Below, one piece after another: positions 19,101 through 27,266 of a stretch of DNA of 64,000 nucleotides. The position numbers and the translations under genes were made by a program. Where the stretch lies: assembly GCA_029624765.1 (NCBI GenBank), contig JARSSO010000059.1:62001-126000 (forward strand), given 5' to 3'. This DNA is from Candidatus Contendibacter sp. Its GTDB lineage: Bacteria > Pseudomonadota > Gammaproteobacteria > Competibacterales > Competibacteraceae. Under the pieces are notes generated by a model, which saw nothing but the letters and a program-made list of their open reading frames with translations, made no database searches and was not told the origin of the DNA. Each line of letters opens with the position of its first letter. Position 1 is the stretch's first letter.

Positions 19101-19564
19101 CGGTCACCCAGTCCCAGCTCACCATTCTGAAAGCCGCCGCCTGTGCGGCGGACACCCCGGCCCTGCCGCGCACCGAGCATCACCACTCGCTCACGCAACA
19201 GGGCCTGGCGCATATCATCGAAGAAGAAAAATCCTTCGGCGGTGCGCTGGGACGGCCCTCCGGCGTGCGCTTCAAGACCTACGAACGTCTCAAACGGTAT
19301 CGCAACGGCCTAGGTGACAAGCGAGACTTGTTCATCACCGACGCCCATGTGCGCGAGATCGACCGTGCGCTGGAAGAAATTTACCGCTATCCCCTCTGCC
19401 AAACCGCCACCGACACCTTGAACCGCCAGATCAAGGCGGGCATTGACGATCACAAGCTGGCCGAATTGGTACTGAACCTGCGTGAGGATGGCCGCCTGTG
19501 CGTCATCACCGAGGATGAATACCAACGCGAGCCGAAACTCATCTGTACCTTGGGGCTGGCATGA
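16148..19564 (+). CDS. PLD-domain SNF2-family helicase (defence-type)
   Basis: A 1138-residue fusion. The N-terminal part is a phospholipase-D-like nuclease domain with one HKD-type motif: H139-x-K141 in HAKLYLLH, then GSSNLTLAGL. An SNF2/RapA-like superfamily 2 helicase follows, with Walker A GLGKS (K286), DESH (D353), motif III LSATPYN, ILVFTQF, STDVLSEGQN and the arginine-finger motif QRAGRVDRIGQ (Q834). Residues about 778-796 (SPLPLGKEPGRV) are encoded by a dispersed palindromic repeat inserted in frame. The stop overlaps the methylase start (ATGA). DISARM DrmD is a comparable SNF2 helicase paired with a methylase. I infer an anti-phage or restriction role. Confidence 0.85.
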   Translation: MPRIFDNIEKALLPALQETLRVAERADFCVGYFNLRGWRHLSGHVDQWAGGDGHCCRLLVGMHVAPSDELRQALGTREEDGLLDNQTALREKRRIAEEFRQQLTFGVPTNDDEAVLRQLSGQIRAKKLVVKVYLRYPLHAKLYLLHRQDANNPITGFLGSSNLTLAGLAKQGELNVDVLEHDACNKLVDWFEDRWRDRWCIDISKELADIIDESWAGERLVPPYHVYLKMAYHLAREARAGLSEFRIPSIFGDSLFDFQVAAVKIAAHHLNKRGGVLIGDVVGLGKSMMATALAKVFEDDYHTETLIICPRNLVSMWEDYAHRYRLHAKVLPLSRVLTELPEKTRRYRLVLIDESHNLRNQDGRRWKVIRDYIEHNESLTVLLSATPYNKTYLDLSAQLALFLNEDADIGIRPEKLLAELGGEHEFIRRHQCGVRSLAAFEKSEFPDDWRDLMRLYMVRRTRGFIMQHYAREDDRGKYLLFSDGRKSYFPKRLPKNLRFRIDDANPSDPYARFYSDPVVNAINELILPRYGLGNYIAPKPKTPPTSDQAKIIEGLSRAGTRLMGFCRTNLFKRLESAGPAFILSIERHILRNFIVLHAIENGLDIPLGAQGAELLDTRHYDEDPDGLLADDNGDEDVTDPAATNSLRAEADYRARAARAYEAYNGPLKNRFKWLPGTLFIKALAKDLLVDARSLLGVLALCGEWKADVDAKLNALVDLIQQRHPQDKILVFTQFADTARYLNAQLAARGVKQVEEATGQSADPTSLAWRFSPESNGKRHLVSPLPLGKEPGRVGPLEELRVLISTDVLSEGQNLQDAHIIVNYDLPWAIIRLIQRAGRVDRIGQQSDTILCYSFVPADGVERLINLRARVKQRLIENAEVVGSDESFFDDDTDEQLIRDLYTEKNGILDDDGDTEVDLASYAYQIWKNATDADPTLAARIEAMPNVVYATKAHEHHPASPRGVLVYMRTAQGNDALAWMDEAGKPVTQSQLTILKAAACAADTPALPRTEHHHSLTQQGLAHIIEEEKSFGGALGRPSGVRFKTYERLKRYRNGLGDKRDLFITDAHVREIDRALEEIYRYPLCQTATDTLNRQIKAGIDDHKLAELVLNLREDGRLCVITEDEYQREPKLICTLGLA
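18489..18524 (+). repeat. degenerate REP-like repeat inside the helicase gene
   Basis: A diverged copy of the window's C-rich/G-rich palindromic repeat (CTCCCCTCTTCCTCTGGGAA followed by a GGGGAGG arm). It is translated in frame as SPLPLGKEPGRV within the helicase C-terminal half. Confidence 0.55.
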
Positions 19565-22500
19565 ATATGGGCAAACTACAAATCGAACGCTTGCGCGACT
19601 GCCTCCAGTCCTTCGACTTCAAACGCCTGTTTACTGAGGAATTAGGCTGGTCCCACGTCAAGGGCGCCAAGTCGATTCCCGTCACGGTTCAGGAAGACAC
19701 CTGGCAAGCCAGACCCATTGCGGAGCTTTCCGGCGTTGTCGCTTACACCGTCTTGGGAATGCCGGATCGCCCCGTGCGCTTGGCGATCCACAAGGAAATC
19801 TCCCTGCGCTCGCACGAAAACTTGGTCATTTTCGTGGACAGCGACAAAACCACCGCAGCGACCCAAAGCCTTTGGCTGTGGGTGAAACGTGAGGGCAGCA
19901 AGCGCTTCCCACGCGAACACTTGTACGTCAAGGGCCAACCTGGCGATCTCTTCATCTCCAAAATTTCCGGAATCGTGGTCGACATCAACGAGCTGGATGA
20001 ACAGGGGCATTTCCCCCTTGCCCAGCTCGTAGACCGCATGAAGTCCGCGCTGGACGTGGAACGGGTCACCAAGAAGTTTTTCAGGGAATACGATGCCCAA
20101 CGCCTGGTCTTCGTCGAACTGATCCAGGGCATCCCCGACGAGCGGGATCGCCGCTGGTATGCCTCGGTCCTCATGAACCGGCTCATGTTCGTCTGGTTCC
20201 TGCAACGCAAGCACTTTCTCGACGGCGGCAACGCGAACTATCTCGCCGACAAGCTGGCTGTGAGCCAAAGCCGGGGCAAGGACGGTTTTTATAGCGGCTT
20301 CCTGCAAGCCCTGTTTTTCGAAGGATTTGCCAAGCCTCCCGAGCAACGTACTAGCGAAGCCAAGCGCCTGATTGGCGACATCCATTACTTGAATGGCGGC
20401 CTGTTCATTCCCCACCGTCTGGAACGTGAATACGGCCCGGCCATCCGGGTTCCCGATGCCGCGTTCGCGAACCTGTTCAGCCTGTTCGCCGCCTATTCTT
20501 GGAATCTCAACGACACCCCCGGCGGGCTGGACAATGAGATCAACCCCGACGTGCTGGGCTACATCTTCGAGAAATACATCAACCAGAAAGCCTTCGGCGC
20601 TTACTACACCCGTCCGGAAATCACCGAATATCTTTGTGAACGCACCATCCACCGGCTCATCCTGGCGCGCATCAACCCATTTCTCACCCCTCTCCCGCTG
20701 GGAGAGGGGCCGGGGGTGAGGGAACTAGTCGCCCGCAAATTCAATTCCGTCGCCGACCTGCTGCTCAATCTCGACGCGCCCTTGTGTCGCGAGCTGTTGT
20801 TCCGGGTCTTGCCCGACATCAAGTTGCTCGATCCCGCCTGCGGCTCGGGCGCTTTCCTGGTCGCCGCCATGAAGACGCTCATCAACATCTACTCGGCGGT
20901 CATCGGGCGCATCAAGTTCCTCAACGACAAGAGCCTCGCCGAAACGCTCAGGAAATGGGAGGCCGAACACAAGAGCCTCGCCTATTTCATCAAACGCACC
21001 ATCATCACCGACAACCTGTTTGGCGTGGACCTCATGGAAGAGGCAACCGAGATCGCCAAACTGCGCCTCTTCCTCGCGCTGGTGGCCTCGGCCCAGACCG
21101 TGGATCAACTGGAACCGCTGCCCAATATCGATTTCAACATCGTTGCCGGCAATTCACTCATCGGGCTGTTGCGAGTCGATGCCCACGAGTTCGATTCCCG
21201 GCAGGACGATCTTTTTCGCAAGAGCTATCGGCAGGTTTTGGCCGAGAAGAATCGGAAGATCGAGACCTATCGCCATACGGTTGCTTGGGCGGGGGGAATG
21301 GATTTATCCGCGCTCAAGGCCGACATCGAGGAACATAAAGCCCAAGCCCAAGCCACTTTGAACGATTTGTTGCTGGACCAGTGGGATCGGGCGGGCATCA
21401 AGTTTGAGGAAGCGACTTGGGACGCGGCCAAGAGCAAGGAGGGCAAACCGAAAAAGCGCAAGCTGAATCCAGACGACATCGAAGCCCAGCACCCTTTCCA
21501 CTGGGGTTTCGAGTTCGACCAAATCATCCACCAGAGGGGCGGCTTCGACGCCATCATCACTAACCCGCCGTGGGAGATTTTCAAACCCAACGCCAAGGAG
21601 TTCTTCCAGGAGCACTCTAACCTGGTCAGCAAGAACAAGATGACCATCAAGGAGTTCGAGAAAGAGCAAGCGAAGTTATTGAGGGAACCGGAAATCCGCA
21701 CTGCCTGGCTGGAATATCTGTCCCGCTTTCCACACGTGTCCGCCTGGTTTCGCGCCGCGCCGCAATTCAAGAACCAGTCGGCTATCGTGGGCGGCAAGAA
21801 GACCGGCAGCGACATCAACCTCTACAAGCTGTTCACCGAACAATGCGTCAACCTGCTGCGCGAGGGCGGCGACTGCGGCATCGTCATTCCCTCTGGCATT
21901 TACACCGACCTGGGCGCCAAGGGTCTGCGCGACTTGTTGTTCGACCAGAACAAGGTCACCGGCCTGTTCTGTTTCGAGAACCGCAAGGAGATTTTCGAAG
22001 GGGTGGATAGCCGCTTCAAATTCGTCGTACTGACATTCGAGAAGGGCGGCAAAACAGAGAGCTTCCCTGCCGCCTTCATGCGCCACGACGTGGCGGAATT
22101 GGCGGGATTCCCCGGCGAAATGGGCTTGCCCTTGTCCGTGGAACTGATTCGGCGGCTTTCGCCGGATTCCCATTCGGTGATGGAGTTCAAGAGCGAGCTG
22201 GACATCCACATTGCCGAGAAAATGCTCCAGTTCCCGTTGCTGGGGGAGGAGATCGAAGGGAAATGGAACTTGGGTCTAACCGCCGAATTCCATATGACCA
22301 ACGACAGCCATTTGTTCAGGACCGAACCTGGCAAGAATCGTCTGCCGTTGTTCGAAGGCAAGATGATCTGGCAGTTTCAGGCGGATTACGAAAAACCGCG
22401 TTATTGGGTGGATGAGAAGGAAGGGCGAGCGTCAGTTTTGGGACGGCGCGATGACGAAGGTCAGGCTCTGGACTACCAAACATACCGGCTAGGGTTTCGC

Positions 22501-23043
22501 GACATTGCGGCAAACACGAATGAGCGCACCATGGTCGCGGCAATGATTCCGCCCACCTTCCATGGCAACAAGCTACCAACCATTAAGGTGTTTGATGAGA
22601 CCGGGAAACGGATAATCGACAGATCAGATCAGTTATTCATTTGCGCCATCTGGAATAGCTTCATCCTTGACTGGATGCTCCGTCAAAAAGTGACGACCAC
22701 ACTGAATTTCTTTTACCTCTACCAGTTGCCCGTACCCCGCTTTGGGCCGAAGGACACCGGATTCGCTCCCATCGTTAGCCGCGCCGCCCGTCTCACCTGC
22801 ACTACACCGGAATTCGATACCCTCGCTAAAGAAGTCGGCCTGAAGGCCCATCATGATGGCGTGACCGACCCCGCCGAGCGCGCCCGTCTGCGTGCCGAAC
22901 TCGACGGGCTGATTGCCCACCTTTATGGCCTGACTGAAACCGAGTTCGCCCATGTGCTGTCCACCTTCCCGCTGGTGCCTGAACCGGTCAAGATCGCCGC
23001 GCTCAACGCCTACCGCGACGTGGAAAGGGGGTTGATCCGATGA
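19561..23043 (+). CDS. Eco57I/PglX-like N6-adenine DNA methyltransferase
   Basis: A 1160-residue modification enzyme. The N-terminal region of about 370 residues is unidentified (it includes FDFKRLFTEELGW and KGQPGDLFISKISGI). A gamma-class adenine methylase core follows: SAM-binding motif I DPACGSGAF (D424) and catalytic motif IV NPPW (N668). A long C-terminal region of about 450 residues probably holds the target-recognition domain. Size and layout fit type IIG/PglX/DrmMI-like single-chain enzymes. An in-frame REP-like repeat encodes residues about 376-390 (LTPLPLGEGPGV). It overlaps the helicase and ATPase genes by ATGA at both ends, indicating translational coupling. It probably marks self DNA for the linked effectors. 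Confidence 0.87.
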   Translation: MNMGKLQIERLRDCLQSFDFKRLFTEELGWSHVKGAKSIPVTVQEDTWQARPIAELSGVVAYTVLGMPDRPVRLAIHKEISLRSHENLVIFVDSDKTTAATQSLWLWVKREGSKRFPREHLYVKGQPGDLFISKISGIVVDINELDEQGHFPLAQLVDRMKSALDVERVTKKFFREYDAQRLVFVELIQGIPDERDRRWYASVLMNRLMFVWFLQRKHFLDGGNANYLADKLAVSQSRGKDGFYSGFLQALFFEGFAKPPEQRTSEAKRLIGDIHYLNGGLFIPHRLEREYGPAIRVPDAAFANLFSLFAAYSWNLNDTPGGLDNEINPDVLGYIFEKYINQKAFGAYYTRPEITEYLCERTIHRLILARINPFLTPLPLGEGPGVRELVARKFNSVADLLLNLDAPLCRELLFRVLPDIKLLDPACGSGAFLVAAMKTLINIYSAVIGRIKFLNDKSLAETLRKWEAEHKSLAYFIKRTIITDNLFGVDLMEEATEIAKLRLFLALVASAQTVDQLEPLPNIDFNIVAGNSLIGLLRVDAHEFDSRQDDLFRKSYRQVLAEKNRKIETYRHTVAWAGGMDLSALKADIEEHKAQAQATLNDLLLDQWDRAGIKFEEATWDAAKSKEGKPKKRKLNPDDIEAQHPFHWGFEFDQIIHQRGGFDAIITNPPWEIFKPNAKEFFQEHSNLVSKNKMTIKEFEKEQAKLLREPEIRTAWLEYLSRFPHVSAWFRAAPQFKNQSAIVGGKKTGSDINLYKLFTEQCVNLLREGGDCGIVIPSGIYTDLGAKGLRDLLFDQNKVTGLFCFENRKEIFEGVDSRFKFVVLTFEKGGKTESFPAAFMRHDVAELAGFPGEMGLPLSVELIRRLSPDSHSVMEFKSELDIHIAEKMLQFPLLGEEIEGKWNLGLTAEFHMTNDSHLFRTEPGKNRLPLFEGKMIWQFQADYEKPRYWVDEKEGRASVLGRRDDEGQALDYQTYRLGFRDIAANTNERTMVAAMIPPTFHGNKLPTIKVFDETGKRIIDRSDQLFICAIWNSFILDWMLRQKVTTTLNFFYLYQLPVPRFGPKDTGFAPIVSRAARLTCTTPEFDTLAKEVGLKAHHDGVTDPAERARLRAELDGLIAHLYGLTETEFAHVLSTFPLVPEPVKIAALNAYRDVERGLIR
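20683..20721 (+). repeat. REP-like palindromic repeat inside the methylase gene
   Basis: A perfect 10-bp stem CCCCTCTCCC/GGGAGAGGGG (20687-20696 with 20700-20709) is followed by GGGGGTGAGGG. It is the same family as copies at 25318, 47924 and 62007, here in a coding frame without breaking it. Confidence 0.8.
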
Positions 23044-24158
23044 AGCTTCAAAGTGTCCGTGTCCGTAATTTCAAGGCCATCGTCGACAGCAAAACAGTCA
23101 AGCTCGGACCGCTGACCGTGTTCATCGGCCACAACGGCGCGGGCAAATCCAGCCTGATCGAAGCGTTGGAGACCTGGCAGGCCATCGTCCGCGACGGACT
23201 GGACTTGGCCATGCAACGCTGGTTTGGCATTGAGCATGCCCGCCACAAGGGCCAGGAAGCCAGAGAACGAGCGGGCGTCATGGTCAATCCCATCCGCTTT
23301 GAGCTGGCGCTCGGCGACAGTCCCCGCAAGGCGTGCCGCATCGAACTGGAAGCCAATAACGACCCGGCGGCCAACCGGATGTTTATCGCCAGTGAGCGCA
23401 TTTCAGCGCCTGAAAGAGGGTTGATTGTCCGCGACCCGGTTAAAGCGTATGACTTCGGGTACTCCATCCTTCCCTCATCAATGGAGTATTACGCCAAGGA
23501 AGTCCAACACATACACAACTGGCAATTCCTCATGCTGGCCCCCGAACGGATGGGTTTGCCCATCCCCCAGCAACGCACCGGTGGCGGCGTGCGCTTGGCG
23601 CGGGATGGTTCCAACATCGCCGACTTCCTGCTCGACCTGCGTCGGCAGGATCAGAACGCCTTCGACGGCATCGTCGAAACCTTATCCTTTGTGTTGCCCT
23701 ATGCCAAGGACATCCAGCCCTCCCTGACCTCTTCCGAGATCGAGCGCAAGGCTTGGCTGCAATTGACCGAGGCCGACTTCAAGGTGCCGGGCTGGATGCT
23801 CTCCACCGGCACGCTGCGCCTGCTGGCCTTGCTGGCCCTGCTGCGCCACCCCAAGCCACCGCCCCTGATCGTGGTGGAAGAGATCGAGAACGGTCTGGAC
23901 CCGCGCAGCATTCATCTGATTGTGGAAGAAATCCGCAACGCGGTGCTGGATGGCACGACCCAGGTGGTGCTCACCACCCACTCGCCCTATTTACTCGATC
24001 TGCTGACCCTGGATCACTTGGTGTTGGTGGAACGCGATGGCAAGGGGCAACCGGTATTCCACCGTCCCGCTGACGACAACTCGCTGGCGAAATGGGCAGA
24101 GGACTTCGCCCCCGGCAAGCTCTACACCATGGGTGGCCTAACAGGGAGCCGGCCATGA
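23040..24158 (+). CDS. AAA-family ATPase (OLD/RecF-like, AAA_15/21)
   Basis: A 372-residue ABC-type ATPase. Walker A GHNGAGKS is at residues 30-37, the signature-like LSTGTLRLLALL is near 265, Walker B LIVVEEIENGLDP is near 285, and the H-loop LTTHSPYLLDLL is near 325. The opening SVRVRNFKAIVDSKTVKLGP is typical of RecF/SMC-like and OLD-like defence ATPases. No C-terminal TOPRIM is fused. Instead a separate DUF4276-like gene overlaps its stop (ATGA), as in AbiL-like and other two-gene ATPase modules. It probably senses or loads on DNA and controls the partner protein. Confidence 0.9.
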   Translation: MKLQSVRVRNFKAIVDSKTVKLGPLTVFIGHNGAGKSSLIEALETWQAIVRDGLDLAMQRWFGIEHARHKGQEARERAGVMVNPIRFELALGDSPRKACRIELEANNDPAANRMFIASERISAPERGLIVRDPVKAYDFGYSILPSSMEYYAKEVQHIHNWQFLMLAPERMGLPIPQQRTGGGVRLARDGSNIADFLLDLRRQDQNAFDGIVETLSFVLPYAKDIQPSLTSSEIERKAWLQLTEADFKVPGWMLSTGTLRLLALLALLRHPKPPPLIVVEEIENGLDPRSIHLIVEEIRNAVLDGTTQVVLTTHSPYLLDLLTLDHLVLVERDGKGQPVFHRPADDNSLAKWAEDFAPGKLYTMGGLTGSRP

Positions 24159-24754
24159 AAATCGGCTTCATCTTCGAATGCGGACCAGATGGGGCGGACA
24201 AGCAAGTTTGCGAATTTCTCGCCCGCGAGATTCGCCCGGACATCACGCCCCTATCCCGCACCCTGGACAACAAACCCAGATTGCTTCAGGACTGCGGCCT
24301 GGTGACCGCCAAGCTGCTGAAAGAGGGGTGCGAGCGTGTTCTGATTATCTGGGATTTACGCCCGGCGTGGCCCGGCAAGACAGCCTGCCGCAAGGTCGAA
24401 CGGGATGCGGTGCTTGCCTCGCTGACTAAAGCTGGCGTCGCCGACAAACCGGTTTTTCTGGTATGTGTCGAGCAGGAACTGGAAGGTTGGCTGCTGGCCG
24501 ACGAACAGAAGATTTCGGTCTGTCTTTCAACCGATGCCCATCCCTATCGCGTGCCGCGAGTCGGCAAGCCGGACCGGGTAGCCAATCCAAAATCGGTCAT
24601 GATGAATCACTTCAAGACCGCGCGCGGCTGGCGGTATGAAGATCGAACTCACGCCATCAAGGTGTTGCGGGCCGCACCGACAAACTTGTCGCGGCTGCGT
24701 CGCTCGCCGACATTTTCTCGTTTCGAATCGAAGTTGATCGCGGCATTGCCGTAG
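24155..24754 (+). CDS. DUF4276-like partner of the AAA ATPase
   Basis: A 199-residue protein starting at the ATG that overlaps the ATPase stop. Conserved acidic clusters are visible: FECGPDGAD near the N-terminus, VLIIWDLRPAW near residue 70, and EQELEGWLLADE near 110. This pattern matches DUF4276 proteins that accompany OLD-like ATPases and are thought to have a TOPRIM-like metal-binding fold. It is a candidate effector nuclease, held in check by the ATPase. The DprA-like gene follows 12 bp later. Confidence 0.7.
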   Translation: MKIGFIFECGPDGADKQVCEFLAREIRPDITPLSRTLDNKPRLLQDCGLVTAKLLKEGCERVLIIWDLRPAWPGKTACRKVERDAVLASLTKAGVADKPVFLVCVEQELEGWLLADEQKISVCLSTDAHPYRVPRVGKPDRVANPKSVMMNHFKTARGWRYEDRTHAIKVLRAAPTNLSRLRRSPTFSRFESKLIAALP

Positions 24755-24766
24755 CCTGAAAGATAG

Positions 24767-25282
24767 ATGGTCTACATCTCCCCACCACACCACCGCGCCC
24801 AGCACGTCGGGCCTGAACTCGCCGCCCAAATCGTCGACGCTGGCGGGACGGCGCTGCTGGCGGAACCGCTGCTTGGTCTCATCGCCTCCCGCGAATGCCC
24901 CGGCCACGTCCTGCTCGAAACCCTCGACCGCGTGCCCGAATGGGTCACGGCCGGGCGCGTGATTGTCAGCGGCTTTCACTCGCCGCTGGAACAGCAGGTG
25001 CTGCGCTCGGCGCTGCGGCGCAAGGGGCGCGTGGTCAAGGTGCTGGCGCGGGGGATGACCGACTACCGCCCGACGGCGGAAGAGCGCGAACCGCTGGCGG
25101 CCGGCCGGATGCTGGTCGTCACCGCCTGTCCGCCGGAAGTGCGCCGCACCACCCGCGAAACGGCGCTCGCGCGCAACCGATTGATATTGGCGCTGGCGAC
25201 GGAGGTTGTTGCATCCTACGTCTCTTCCAACAGCCCGCTTGCCGGGTTGCTGATCGAGAGACGTGGATTCGAAGTCATTTAG
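24767..25282 (+). CDS. compact DprA/SLOG-like protein
   Basis: A 171-residue protein covering little more than a DprA-type Rossmann core. RVIVSGFHSPLEQQVLRSAL corresponds to the SGxARGxD region of DprA, GRVVKVLARGM to the following strand, and ALARNRLILALA to the RNRIIxGLS motif. It lacks the SAM-like N-terminal and winged-helix C-terminal domains of true DprA and is about half the usual length. It is 12 bp downstream of the DUF4276-like gene, so it is probably the last gene of the defence operon. SLOG-fold proteins in conflict systems often bind nucleotides or single-stranded DNA. The role here is inferred only from position. Confidence 0.65.
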   Translation: MVYISPPHHRAQHVGPELAAQIVDAGGTALLAEPLLGLIASRECPGHVLLETLDRVPEWVTAGRVIVSGFHSPLEQQVLRSALRRKGRVVKVLARGMTDYRPTAEEREPLAAGRMLVVTACPPEVRRTTRETALARNRLILALATEVVASYVSSNSPLAGLLIERRGFEVI

Positions 25283-25393
25283 GGCCTATACGAAAATTAG
25301 CTTCATGAATAAAAACCCTCACCCCCAACCGGCTTCGCCCCCCTCGCTTCGCTCTCCCCAAAGGGCGAGGGGAGTTTTCGTATAGGCTCTCAG
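25283..25393. mobile_element. MITE-like element with IS5-type termini
   Basis: This 111-bp element has inverted ends: GGCCTATACGAAAA on the left (25283-25296) and TTTTCGTATAGGCTCTCAG on the right (25375-25393). The ends match the intact IS5-type element at 14757-15710. The centre has no coding capacity and contains a C-rich/G-rich palindromic repeat (about 25318-25372). It abuts the stop codon of the DprA-like gene and ends 7 bp before the HAD gene. It is probably mobilised in trans by the IS5-type transposase. Confidence 0.75.
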
Positions 25394-25400
25394 CCTCTCC

Positions 25401-26099
25401 ATGATGATCAAGGCAATTACCTTCGACCTGGACGATACGCTCTGGGAAGTCTGGCCGGTGGTCGAGCGGGCCGAGCGGTTGTTGCACGACTGGCTGGCGG
25501 CGCGCTATCCGCGCATCCCGGAGCGATTCACGCCGCTGGAACTGCGCGAGCTGGCGGGCGAGGTCCGCGCCGCCCGCCCGGAAATCGCCCACGACCGGAC
25601 TGCGTTGCGCAAGGAAGCGCTGAATCTGGCCGCGACGCGGACCGGTTATCGGGAATTCGACGTCGAAAGCGCGTTCGCGGTGTTCTTCGTGGCCCGCAAC
25701 GCGGTGGAGCCCTTCGCCGAGGTGCGCCCCACGCTGGAGCGGCTGGCCCGGCGCTACACCCTGGGGTCGCTCTCCAACGGCAACGCCGATCTGCGGCTGA
25801 TCGGGCTGGACGATATGTTCCACCTGTCGCTCAACGCCATCGATGTCGGCGCGGCCAAGCCGGAACCGCCGATGTTCGAGGAAGTTTGCCGCTTGCTGCG
25901 GCTGCGGCCCCACCAGATCGCTCATGTCGGCGACGATCCGGAACACGACGTGGAGGGTGGCCGAAACGCCGGATTTCGCACCGTGTGGGTGAATCGCGCC
26001 GGTCGAAGCTGGCCGGGCGGCCCACGGGCGGATGCGGAAATCGGCGATCTGAGGGAACTGGAGGCGGTGCTGGCGGCCTGGGAAACCGGCTTTGCCTGA
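25401..26099 (+). CDS. HAD-superfamily hydrolase
   Basis: A 232-residue HAD phosphatase-like enzyme. Motif I is TFDLDDTLW with the nucleophilic aspartate, motif II SLSNGNAD, motif III lysine AKPEPPMF, and motif IV HVGDDPEHDVEGG. The cap insert between motifs I and II is helical (type C1). The substrate cannot be deduced. An ATG one codon later (25404) is an equally good start. The MITE-like element ends just upstream, so its native promoter may be disrupted or replaced. Confidence 0.88.
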   Translation: MMIKAITFDLDDTLWEVWPVVERAERLLHDWLAARYPRIPERFTPLELRELAGEVRAARPEIAHDRTALRKEALNLAATRTGYREFDVESAFAVFFVARNAVEPFAEVRPTLERLARRYTLGSLSNGNADLRLIGLDDMFHLSLNAIDVGAAKPEPPMFEEVCRLLRLRPHQIAHVGDDPEHDVEGGRNAGFRTVWVNRAGRSWPGGPRADAEIGDLRELEAVLAAWETGFA

Positions 26100-26113
26100 G
26101 CACTCGTCACCCA

Positions 26114-26141
26114 CCCTCTCTCGCAAGATGGGCGAGAGGGG
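26114..26141. terminator. convergent hairpin, REP-like
   Basis: A stem formed by CCCTCTCTCGC (26114-26124) and GCGAGAGGG (26132-26140) lies between the convergent HAD and SDR genes. A T-run follows at 26155-26160. It could terminate both genes. The arms resemble the dispersed C-rich/G-rich repeat family of this window. Confidence 0.55.
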
Positions 26142-26208
26142 AAAGCGTGGATCGTTTTTTAATTGGCCGGATCGTCGAAAACCCGGCGAAAATGCTCCTT
26201 GACGTCAC

Positions 26209-26946
<738 letters not shown>

Positions 26947-27266
26947 CGTCTTGTCCCCCTCCGGCCACTGGTTCCGCCATCGAACCAGTCCCGATGACTG
27001 ACTGTTGTCGTGTGTTGTTTTATTCACACGGGTTTGTTGTAAATATTAACAGCATCCGGGCGTCAGTAAAAACAAAAACCTACTATGTAAAGATCGCCGA
27101 AGTTGCGGTAAACCTGGGCGATGGGATCGAACGCTGGCGGGTTCCAGGCCGGACATGGCGCGGATCGGTATTACAAATCGTTACAAAACCCCATGCCTGG
27201 CAAAATCCCGGTTACACGCGCGGTGTCCAATAACCGCCGAAGCAACCACAATCCGAGGAATCGACG

